A stretch of DNA of 64,000 nucleotides from Anaeramoeba flamelloides (Eukaryota > Metamonada > Anaeramoebidae): assembly GCA_027625915.1 (NCBI GenBank), contig JANTQA010000051.1, forward strand, positions 5,208,501-5,272,500. Direction: 5' to 3'. How positions within the stretch are numbered: the stretch's first letter is position 1; each line of letters opens with the position of its first letter. The position numbers were made by a program, and so were the translations under genes. Under the pieces are notes generated by a model, which saw nothing but the letters and a program-made list of their open reading frames with translations, was not told where the DNA came from and ran no database searches. This document shows positions 25,959 through 36,700 of this stretch, piece by piece.

Positions 25959-26580
25959 AAAGTTCTCAAAAATTTACTCTATTTTTTGAGATAAATTTCC
26001 TAATTTGATCCTTCATTTTTAGAATTTCTTATTAGATAATAAAACTTTAAGAAACCAATATCATATTTTTGGGGGTTTTTTATCAGTTTTTTTGATTGGA
26101 TAATGTATAGGTCTTCTATAACAAAAAAAAAACACCATTTTTATTTTGAAATACGTATTAAATTTTTTTGCATGCTTTTTTTTGACTAAAGTAATCAGAA
26201 CCCCAAAAAGTAAAAAAAAAAAAAAAAAAACAAGAATTAAATGTTTTACTTGATCTTTTTAATTAATTGTGATTTGGTGTTGATTTTTTTATCCCTTTTA
26301 AATCAGAATATGTGCTACAAACTGAAATATTTCTTAAAAAAATTATTAATCAATTCCTATTTTAATAATTCCGAAATATGGGTCTTTTATTTGAAATGTT
26401 ATTTATAATAGTTAGCTGTATTTTTTTCACAAAAATTGCCGAAATAAAATTAATTTTTCAATTGTTATTTAGAATTAAAAAAGATAAAAAACCATTTTTT
26501 GATATTTGAGTGTTTGTAATCTCTAATTTTTATAATTTACAATCAATGATACTTTTTTTATTGTAATTATTTTTTATTTA

Positions 26581-26655
26581 TCAAAACAGGAATTTTTTTT
26601 ATTTATCAAAAATAGAATTTTTTTTATTTATCAAAAATAGAATTTTTTTTATTTG
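26581..26655 (+). repeat. Tandem repeat, 25-bp unit x 3
   Basis: Unit TCAAAAATAGAATTTTTTTT plus ATTTA, three copies starting at 26,581, 26,606 and 26,631. The first unit has ACAGG in place of AATAG. Confidence 0.85.
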
Positions 26656-26758
26656 TAAAAAAAAACATCTTCAATAATCTGAAATTCCATTATTTTCAAA
26701 TGATTGAGAAAAATTGAAAACGTAATAACCTTGTTTTTGAATTCTTTGTAAACTAAAA

Positions 26759-27253
26759 TTCAAAATAAATGGCCCACCTTATATTTCAATTTTGAATTGT
26801 TTTGTATCGTTTTAAAGTTTTTCCTCCCACAATGAAAAGTTTGTAAATAAATCATTTTTTCTCTTTTTTATTTTTTCAAAAGTGTTTTGTTAAAAGGGAA
26901 AATGAAAATCAAAATTTGAAAAGAAGTAACAGATGAATTAATGAAAAATTCGTTTCAAAAATGAAAAATGAGATTAGATTTAGTTATTCAAAGGGAAGGA
27001 GGATCGATAAATGGGTTTTATTAATTTTTAAAAAAATTTTTTTTCATGTAATGCTTCATTCAAAATAAATGGCCCAATTTGTTTTAAAATTTTTTTTTAA
27101 CTTTTTTTTATTTTATTTTTTGAAGAAAAACAAATAGCCCTGGAGTAGTGAACCAAATACTAAAATAAAAATTTTGATATTATAATAGATAACTACAAGT
27201 ATTAAAAATATTTTTCTTTAAATTTTGATTTTTGATGGGCCAATGATTTTGAA
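26759..27253 (+). mobile_element. TIR element, family K2 copy 2
   Basis: Begins TTCAAAATAAATGGCCCACC and ends GGGCCAATGATTTTGAA. It is the same element as 19,869-20,361 in the same orientation. The internal second occurrence of CAAAATAAATGGCCCAA (27,061) suggests a duplicated terminus or a nested fragment. Confidence 0.7.
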
Positions 27254-28001
27254 TGATAGTTTATATTGAAATTGTCCATGTATTGATTTCTTCAAAAAAA
27301 GTGTCTATTTTTTTATCATTTTTTGGAAATATTTTAATGAACATATTGTGAAAAAAAAAAATACAATATATGTTTATCCGCTTTGTATTATTATTAAACT
27401 TGATTTGAATTATCAATTTTAAAATAAACCTACAAAAAAAGATTATTTTTTATGAAAACTAAAAAAAAAAGTCAATTTTTTTTTTATTTATTTTATTTTT
27501 TATTACTATTCAATTAATTTGAATATTTTTTTTCTCAAATATATAAGCAATAATAACAGATATTAGGGATATGGATTGTAATAAATTAAATCATTTTAGC
27601 CTTTTAATAAGTTTTAAATTTCTCATCTATAAACTTAAATTGATGAAATTATCTTTATTTTCATTAAGAATATATTGTAGTAGTGTATTTTATTAAACGT
27701 TTAATATTTGTTATCGGATAATAGTAATCCAAATGTATCTACATTTTAATTATTGGAAATATTTGAAACAATAATCAAATTTGAAAATATCTAAAATTTC
27801 CCTTTTAAATAGAGTGATATCTAATCCCCCTTGGAGATTATAAAAAAGTGTGATAGAAATCAAAATTAATCAAAACTTTTTATTTTGAATAACATTTAAA
27901 ATCTTTTTTCAAAAAATTATTGACAATTTTTTTTTATTCAAAAAGTTTTCAAAAAGTGAAATACAATTTGAAAATATTTTTATTAGAATTAATTTAAAAA
28001 C

Positions 28002-28003
<2 letters not shown>

Positions 28004-28045
<42 letters not shown>
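28004..28045. repeat. (TA)n microsatellite
   Basis: About 20 uninterrupted TA units immediately left of the K3 element, inside the large-TIR element. Confidence 0.9.
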
Positions 28046-28075
28046 TATTAAAGTTAATTCTAATTTATTTTGTGA

Positions 28076-28612
28076 TATAAACCCCATTCCAAAAATTTTG
28101 ACAGACCCTAAATCCAAAATAGGCAAAAAAAACCCACTTTATTGTATTTTTTCAAACCTAATATAAAAAAACATTTAATTAACCCAGTATTAATGTTTTA
28201 ATAAGTAATCATTTTAATTCAAATAAAAGAAAAAAATATAAAAATAAAAAAATAAAAATGAGTGTGTCCGAAATAATGAAACGAGCTGAACAAAAAAAAT
28301 GTATTGGAAAATTTGTTGAAATCTCACCAACAATTTTTGTTCGATCAAATGTTAAGATACCATTTACCAATTTTATGATATTTTCCAATTTAACAAACTC
28401 AACACTAACTTTCTATCAACCATTGAAAAAAAATTTCAGATCTAAGGAAACTGATTATGTAACTGCAAAAAAGGAAAGGAAAACAAAAAAAAAAATGCAA
28501 AAAATGAAAAAGTTTGTAAAATCAAAATTCTTTCCAAATTGGATTTAAAGTGCAGTAATAATGTTCTTTCCACTGTTTAAACTGTGTCAAAATTTGTGGA
28601 ATCTAGTTTATA
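28076..28612 (+). mobile_element. TIR element, family K3 copy B (with open frame)
   Basis: Ends are TATAAACCCCATTCCAAAA and, inverted, TGTGGAATCTAGTTTATA. The length (537 bp) is almost the same as copy A (538 bp). The interior matches copies A and C, best around CAAAAAAAATGTATTGG and CGATCAAATG. Unlike those copies it keeps a 96-codon frame at 28,258-28,548. Confidence 0.75.
28258..28548 (+). CDS. Unrecognised 96-residue ORF inside a K3 element
   Basis: An intact ATG..TAA frame of 96 residues with a basic C-terminal third rich in Lys (KKERKTKKKMQKMKKF). I do not recognise it. The segment RAEQKKCIGKFVEI is echoed in the K3 copy at 37,216-37,777 (RAKQKKCIGKFVKI). There the codons for Cys, Gly and Val differ only at third positions, suggesting a coding ancestry; that copy then hits stops. 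It may be a vestigial element-encoded protein, a captured host fragment, or a chance frame. No membrane segment or known motif is visible. The upstream leader is A-rich (AAAATAAAAATG), like those of real genes here. Confidence 0.3.
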   Translation: MSVSEIMKRAEQKKCIGKFVEISPTIFVRSNVKIPFTNFMIFSNLTNSTLTFYQPLKKNFRSKETDYVTAKKERKTKKKMQKMKKFVKSKFFPNWI

Positions 28613-28617
28613 TATAT

Positions 28618-28671
28618 ATAAATATAAATATAAATATAAATATAAATATAAATATAAATATAAAAAGGTAA
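28618..28671. repeat. (ATAAAT)n satellite
   Basis: Six-base tandem repeat directly abutting the right end of the K3 element. Confidence 0.9.
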
Positions 28672-29708
28672 AAATTATCATCAATAATACATCCCCCATT
28701 AAGAATCTTTAATAAAGCCTAATAATTAACCTACCAACTTCTAAGTTGTGATATTTTTTTATAATTTGACTTTTTTCTATTAATTTCCAACCTCTGACAT
28801 AATTTACAATACTATAATGTTACAACAGGTAAAATATACAAATTCAAACCCTACCGATTTTCCAAACAAAGTAGATTATTTCTCTATCTATTTTTTGATA
28901 ATAACAAAATTTTACCGAATTTCCATTTTTTTACAGGGTATAACTACTTATCACAACTTCTCATTCTAAAATTATATATCAAACCAAAAATCAAAAGAAA
29001 AAAGAAGAATGGGAAATAGAAAGACGTATTTTGATATTCTCAATCTTATATCTACAATAATTTTTTTATAGAACACCTATACAACTAGTAAATAATTTAA
29101 AAAAGAAAATTTTCAGTCTACCCATTTATGTCAATTTATTTTTCATATTAAGAAAATTCAATTGAATTTCATTAGATTAAAGTATAATATTTTGATTATT
29201 TTGTTAATTAAATATTTAATAATTTTATTTGGAGTTTCTAAAGAAATTTCGTAAAGAGTTTTAAAAATGTATTTATTTCAATTTTAAAAATTTTTTGAAT
29301 AAAAAAATTTGTCAATAATTAATTAAAAACAGATTTATTTTTAAAAAGTTATTCAAAATAAAAAGTTTTGATTAATTTTGATTTTAATCATACTTTTTTG
29401 TAATTTTTAAGGGGGGTTAGATATCACTCTATTTAAAAGGGAAATTTTAGATATTTTCAAATTTGATTATTGTTTCAAATAGAAACCAAGCTGTATTAAT
29501 AAGAATGTGCTATTGGTTTTATTTTCATTCTAAAAATATAAAAATTATTTTGAAAAAAATAAAGTAATTAATAATTTTTTCTTGTGTGGGGTATATCAGT
29601 AATAAATAATAGTTAACATTTCATCACAGTAGGAGTGTAAATTTTATATTTTTTCTAATAATTAATTAATTTTATTTTTTTTTATCTCTGAGAAAAAGAG
29701 ACAATTCA

Positions 29709-30304
29709 CAGATTTAAAACATTCTTAAATCTCCAAAAATCTCAAAGAAAAACACATTTATTAGATAACCCAATGTGGGTATAAAATGAATTTATTTTTC
29801 TGAGTTCTCTATTTTTTCTAAGAACAAAGAAAAGCGATTCAAAAAAATGTGTCTTTTTATTACCAAAGACCAAAAAAGATGCTAATCTTCCTCATTGAGT
29901 CTTGAGTATTAGGTGTATTTTCACAAACAATTTATCCCCAAAGATTGTTTTTGTTAGATAGGTTTGGGTAAGAGATAGGAGTGGAAATAGATCATATATA
30001 TGAAATGATTAATTGATTTAGGTAAGTGGGGGGAGATGATTTTCATCTTTTGGTTAGAAACGATTATTATCTTTTAGATATTTTTACAATATTTTGGAAG
30101 TAAAAATATAATGAAACAGAAAAGACATTAAGTGTCTTTTGTTCGTCTTAGGTATCAAAAAGACTAAAATTTTTTGAATCATTTCATTTTTTATTTGAAA
30201 TTATAGACAACTCAAAAAATAATTCTTTTTATACCCACATTGGGTTATCTGATAAATGTGTTTTTCTTTGAGATTTTTTGAGATTAAATAATAGTTTAAA
30301 TCTG
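29709..30304 (+). mobile_element. TIR element, family K5 copy 1 (arms of about 110 bp)
   Basis: The left arm from CAGATTTAAA (29,709) and the right arm ending TTTAAATCTG (30,304) are inverted for about 110 bp. They include ATCTCAAAGAAAAACACATT and AGATAACCCAATGTGGGTAT. The interior carries TCTTTTGGTTAGAA and GACATTAAGTGTCTTTTGTT, shared with 57,551-58,270. The site GACATTAAGTG is uninterrupted here, whereas in the second copy it is split by another element. Confidence 0.75.
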
Positions 30305-30726
30305 AAATTCGATCCAAGAGACTGAAATTTTTTTAGATAGAAAAATTTGGGTTTGGGGCTAGTTTATTGTTAACAAAATTTTAAGTTAAAAAAAAATGAT
30401 TATTAAAAAAGTTTTTTTTTTGTATTTTAAACTTTATTTGAAAAGAGTCTTTTTAAATTTACGTTTTTTTTAAAAATATTAGAATCATAATCATTTAAGG
30501 TTTAAGTGGTTCTCAAATTGATGATTTTTTTAATAAAAAAAAATAATTAAAATAGTTATAAATAAGAATATTCATAATGGGCAACATTTGGCTATTAAAA
30601 AAATAAATAAAGAAATTTATTTAAAAAAAAAGAATTAAATAATAATAATAATAATAAAAGATTTAAACTAATTATTAAAAATTAGAAAGAATTTTGATCT
30701 TTTTTTTTGTTTATTATAAGACTGTA

Positions 30727-33700
30727 TTAGTTTTCTTCGTTTTTCTTTTCATTTTCATTTATTTCTTCTTTATTATTTTCATCTTTTTCAACTTTTTCCT
30801 TTTCATCTTTTTCCTTTTCATCTTTTTCCTTTTCATCTTGTTCCTTTTCATCTTGTTCCTTTTCATCTTTTAAATCAGTATCAGTTTGTTTATTATTATT
30901 ATTTTTATTTTCTTCTGGATTTTTGACTTTAGAATTTAAATTCACATCTATTAATTCTGATTTTTTCAATTTATTTTCTTGAATTTCAATTTTTGTTTGA
31001 TCACCTTCCAATGAGGATGAGGATAATAAAACTTGTTTACTTTGATTTTCATTTTGCAATTTATTTTCTTGTAAATTTTGTTTTTTCAGTAGTTTGGATT
31101 GAGATTGTTCTAATTTGATCACGAAATTTTTTGTCAAGTCTGATGGTAAGCGTTTTATGAGTGTTTCAATTTTTGAGATAAAGCTTTGAGCTAAAGAATA
31201 ATCTTTATTGGTAAAAGCATTTGATAATTTGGTTTCAATTCTTAATAGTAAATCAATTATCTCAAGATCTGTTTTATTTTGTATAAGCGTTTCAGGGCTA
31301 ATATGATAAAGTATATCACGATAATATTTTTTAAAGGTAATACCCGTTTCATTTCGATGATATTGATACCATTTAAGAAAATGGTTAGTATGAATAAAAG
31401 TTCTATATAATTTTGATTGGTTTTCTTTTTCTTTTTTATTAAAAGTTCTTCCCAATTGGGATTTCAATAATTTTTCAATAAATTCTTTTTCTGAAAACCC
31501 TTTTAAGATCGGTACCTTGTAAAATGGAACTATTTCGTCAATATCTGGTGTTAATGTGGAAAAATATCTTTCGAATGGTAGTCTAAATGTTCGAGTAAGA
31601 TTAAATATATATTCGCGAAAGAGAAGGATTTTTTTCCCCTCACTGAGTTCATTGTTTTTTGAATTAAATTGTAATAAAAATTCTTTATTTATTTGAATTA
31701 ATTCGGAAGTGCTGGTTTTTAATCCAACCGTTGGTATTTTTTTTTTCTTTTGTTTTTTGCTTTGCTTTTTTTTGGTTCTTTTTTCATTTCTATTTAATTG
31801 GTAAATTGTTATTTTATTATTTATTATTATTATTAATATTAAGTAAAAACAAAATCAAATAAATATTAAAATTAAAAAATCCAAATAATGGAGATAAATC
31901 AAAGTAAAATTGTTTATATGAAAAAATTTTTAAAATTATTTCAAAATCAAATCACTAGATGTTAATTTTTCAAATATACATCTATGATAAATATTTTGGA
32001 GTTAAAGAAGCTGTATGGTTATTAGAAGTGGTTTTAAATAGTTATTAATTGAATAAAATATTCCAAAAAAAGAAATTTTTCGTATTTCGGTCATTCTTTT
32101 TCATTTTAAGAGTAATAAATTTCATTTTTTTTTATTTTATTTTTTATGAATTCCAAAATAAACATTCAATTCAAATTTTTTAGATTTTGTATTGGTTGTT
32201 ATTTTTGAAAAAAATTTTTTTAATTGATTTTTGAAAAAATGAATGTCAATAAATTTGTTTAGTATAAATTCAATAAACTATATTCTTAATATGTTTTATC
32301 AGCTTGGATTAATATCTAACTGAAAAAGAAAATCCTTAATCTACAAGAAATGCTTCTCAATGTAAAAAAATAATTTTGTGATTTAATTAGTATTTTTGTG
32401 ATCATTAATATAATATGTTTTTGATAGTAAATCCTGTATTTTTAAAAATTATATTGGTTTTCAAAAAACTAATTACTTAAGGAAGTAGGTACATTTTACC
32501 ATTTTGGAAATTTTTAATTGAGACAAAATTACTGAAAAAGGATTTTTTGAGTGTCAAGGGATATTGGAAATTTGAAACCAAAATACCGTTGACTTCTCTA
32601 TTTGTGAAAAGAAATATTGAGTAAACCAGAGTTGAATCTTTAATTTTTTCAATTTTTTGAACATTTTTTTTTGATTAAATTTTTGAGTTTTATTAAATTA
32701 TGTTTTGGATCTAGAAAGGTATTTATGGGGATGTTTGAAATTAATCCTATAATAAACCAAAATAAAACAGACATGAGAAAAGGCATTTATTCAAAAAAAA
32801 ATCTTTTCTTTTAGAAGAACAAAAAAGAAAGAACACCTTTCCAGATAAATTTGTTGAAATCAAGAATGAAAAAGCATTTTAACCAAAATATATATTTCGA
32901 TGATTTGTTTTCTTTATATTCTTAGATTGAATGAACCCAAACAAAGTCTTTACATTGAATTTCTCACCCCATTATTATTTATTATTTTTTTTTATAAAAC
33001 ATTTTTTTTTACCAATTTGTTTTCAAAATTCTTTTTTTCAAATATTTTTATCAAACAAAAGCCAAAACAAAGAATACTGTTTTAAATATTAAAGTCAAGG
33101 GATTCAATTATCGGGATCAAAAAGCAACTATAAAAAATTCAGCACAAAGAAAAAGAAAAATTGAGAAAAAATTTCAATCAAGATTCAGAATTTTTTTGAG
33201 TTCACATTTTAATAGAATATAAATAATTATAAAATCAAACAAACATATCCAATAAATCTTTATTTCTGTGGAAGATTTTGAAAAATATCCAATTTTCTTT
33301 ACTAAACTAAAATGACATGAATTAAATGGAAATAGGAATTTTAAATTCATTTTGGGAATTCTTTATTAAATAAAAAGTAATTTTTTTATCAAAAATTTTA
33401 CAAACAAAAAGTTTTTCCATTCAGAATTAAAAATAAAACCAAGTAAAGAAGAAGTAATCGTCTCAAATGTTACAGATAAGATCAAGAAATAAATGTTTTT
33501 TTATTTATTTTTTCAAGCTCAATTTTTTTAATTTTTTTTGATTTTTCCATTTTTTAGTTGATATGTAAATATATTATACTATGGATATATCTAACACTCT
33601 CATCTTTATTAAAATATCAATATATTTGGTTAAAGAAATGATTTGAATGGTTCAGTTTCGTATTTATGGTCGCACTCAAATTTTGTAAAATGTACTTATT

Positions 33701-36700
33701 CCCGTAATATTCTGATCTTATATCAAAATGTTTTTGTAAAGATTGGTTTACTTTTAAAATGTGCTTGTTTGTTGAAATTTTCTACTTTGGATTTCGATAA
33801 AAAATCCGCTTGGGTAACGGTTTATTTCTAAACTTTTTCAAATTAAAATCTGAATTATTGAGTCAGCTTAAATTTTGAATCAAAATAATCAGTTCGTGTG
33901 AAAACAAAAAAGTTTACCATTTGAGGAAAAAAAGTGAAACGAGAAAAAAAGGTTGAGGACGATTTTTAATTGGAAAAATTAATAGAAACTGAAAATGAAA
34001 AGTAAGATCAATTAATAAAAGAAAAAATAAATGATAAAATACAAAATTGGGTTAAACACAACAGCAATTTTTATAATACTATCTTTTGGTAAGGTTTTTA
34101 ATTGACTGATCAATTATTAAAAATTTGTAGAAAAAATTTGTTATTTTTGAGATCTTCAAAACAGCACCTCTTGTATTATTTTCAAGTAAAAAGGAGATCT
34201 AGATTTTGTTTGTTGATTCAATTGATAACTTTATTGTTTTGATTTGGAAACAATCACTATGTTATGTTACGAGTTTGGCCTGGAAGGACGAGAAATATGA
34301 TATTTTTAGAAGTGATATAAAATGATATTGAGGAGTTCGAGAAACTACGATTAATATACTCATAGCACTAGAACAATCTCATATTTTGAGTCTGGAATGG
34401 GATCCAAAACGAAGGAATTATAATAAGGTGATTTTTGAACAAATGAAACGATATGAGATGCTATTTATTTTTTGGAACTCGAGATCTAAGTCAACAAAAA
34501 GACAATAAAAAAACTAAACAAATTTAACCAAAAAAATAAATTTGTTATATTTCAATGGTACTTTGAAGAACTTGCTCTTCAAAGGATCTTTTTCTCCCAA
34601 TGAAGTTATCGAAAACATTGAAGTTAAATTTTACATTTTCATCCATCGGTGACAAAACTTGGTTTAAAATCCAGAGACAAAATAGATCGTCCAACTTTTC
34701 AAAAAGTCTCTATCTCCCCTTTTATTTCATGATTGTTAAGAAATATCCGAAGACGATCAAACATAAAAATACCGCATCTATTATGTGTTCTTAATAGTCA
34801 ATAATTTTGGACATTCCTCTAAAAATTCTTAACTTGAGGTATCTAAAAAAATGTTTTTTTTTTTTCTTTTTTCTGAAATTTGTAATTTGTTTTTTTCACC
34901 CTTTTGAAATTCTTCTGAAAGTGATCTCTTTTCTCTTTTTTCGAAGAAAAAAATAGACTAAACATTTTTTATTTTTTAAAAATGGTATTGCATTTCTTTC
35001 TGACCAAAAAAAAAAACGCTGTTTGATTTTCGGCATTGTTTTTAAAACGAAGAAAGAGAATTCATTCAATTTCCAACGTTTACGGGGAAATTAATGGACC
35101 TTTTTTAGTTTTTTTTGACAAGTAATTGCGTTCAAGGAACAAAATTTTTTTCCAATGTCATAAATCCTTGAGACGAGCGATCTTTTGGGATTTATGAGAT
35201 TAAATAGGTAATAAAAAAATTGTTTAAACTCTTCTAAAATAACTTTATCATTTTTAAGTCGAATTTATTAGTAAAATACTTCTTATTTTACCCAAAAATT
35301 GAATTGAAAATAAGAAGATCTCAAAATTTTAAAACTTTGCCTAATAGCCTCAATGATTTCCCAAAATCTTTTCACAGAGGTCACAGTACTATCATAAACT
35401 TTTCAGAGTTCTAATCTCGTTATTATCAGTATTTATCAAGGATTAGACACTTACAAATTTTTAAAAAGAAAAGGTTTGAGTTTTTAAAAAAATAAATAGC
35501 AATATAATGAAATATTCTTTGACGTTAATTTGATTCTTCTTTTAATTGATTTTACTTTTTCGTTTTTAGGTTCCTATTAAAAATATCGTTGATCTTTTTT
35601 TCCTGTTTTACTTTTTTTCAACGATGGTTACAACATTTTTCAAACATTAGGAAAAATATTTGTTGAATTCTTATAAGTTTTTCTTTAAAATAAGTAATTT
35701 ATTATTTTTTGTAATTTTTCCGTTTTTTAAGTTGTTTGGGTTACTTAGCCTCCTTAGGTTCCTTAGGTTCCTTAGGTCCCTACCCTTTTTGTTTTTTTTT
35801 TTTTTTCAAGTATTTAGGGCAGGTAAAAGAACCAAGGGATCAAAAAAGCATTATAAAAATTGATAAACTTGTTCTTATTAGATCTTAAACAGAACTTTTC
35901 ATGATTAGATCTCAAGCAAATTGAACCTAACCGAAGCAAATTGAGATGGACAGAATCGAATCAACCTTTCCACACAATCTATTCATTCGGTACTTTTACT
36001 TAGGTGTTTAAATATTGCTTAATTGGTATTTTGTGCCGATATTTTGCGAAAACAAGGTTTGGGAAACTTGTAAACAATAAAAATTTAAAAGTTGCAAAAA
36101 AATTTAAATCAAAAACAAAAAAAAGACAATTTTGAAAACAAATTCTTATTTTTTAAAAGCCAACACTTTATAAATTCAACATCTATAAAGTTCTAAATTA
36201 AAACTTAATAAAGTGGCTTATTTCATTTGATCTATAGCTTTTCAAATATTTAGATCTCTTAATTAAAACAAATTATAGTAGAGATCCAAAAAAAATTTAA
36301 ATATAAAAGAAAACAACCACCAACCCACTCAACACTCAAGGTGCAAAAAAAAACTTTTAAATGAAGTTTTTACTTTTATTTTATTATTATTTTACTCTTT
36401 TTTGTTTCTTGCTTTTCTTTCTCTTTTTCTATTCTTTGTTTAGAAATAAAAATTTTTTTCTTTTCATTTTTTCAAGAAAAGCTATTCTATTAGTTTTAGA
36501 CCTTGCCTATAATATAGCTTGGATAAAAAAAAACAAAACAAATCTCATCCTTTGGGCAGTGTTTCAGAGAGTGCCGAAAAGTGCCGTAGAGTGCCGTCAA
36601 GTGCCGTCAAGTGCCTAGGTTTTCCAGAATTCAAAAGAATTGAGTAAAATCTTTGATTTTACTCAATTCTTTTAAATTCTGGAAAACCTAACGGCTGTTT

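Larger units (their letters stand above)
27761..29480. mobile_element. Large-TIR element (K4) with arms of about 180 bp, carrying a nested K3 element
   Basis: The left arm (27,761-27,940) starts ATTTGAAACAATAATCAAAT. The right arm (29,296-29,480) ends with its complement ATTTGATTATTGTTTCAAAT. Both continue in parallel through AGAGTGATATCTAA and AATCAAAACTTTTTATTTTG blocks. The enclosed 1.35 kb includes an AT microsatellite, the K3 element at 28,076-28,612 and a six-base satellite. No transposase frame was seen. Confidence 0.7.
24384..30726. other. Intergenic region dense in TIR elements
   Basis: No conserved gene. From left to right it holds the 942-bp T2 element (25,017-25,958), a 25-bp tandem repeat (26,581-26,655), K2 copy 2 (26,759-27,253), a 1.7-kb large-TIR element (27,761-29,480) containing a K3 element with a 96-codon frame, and K5 copy 1 (29,709-30,304). 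Most of this spacer is therefore made of short transposable DNA. Confidence 0.6.

Noticed and set aside
26581-26655. Candidate CRISPR-like short array
   Set aside because: Three contiguous 25-bp units with no spacers, in a eukaryotic genome; it is a plain tandem repeat.
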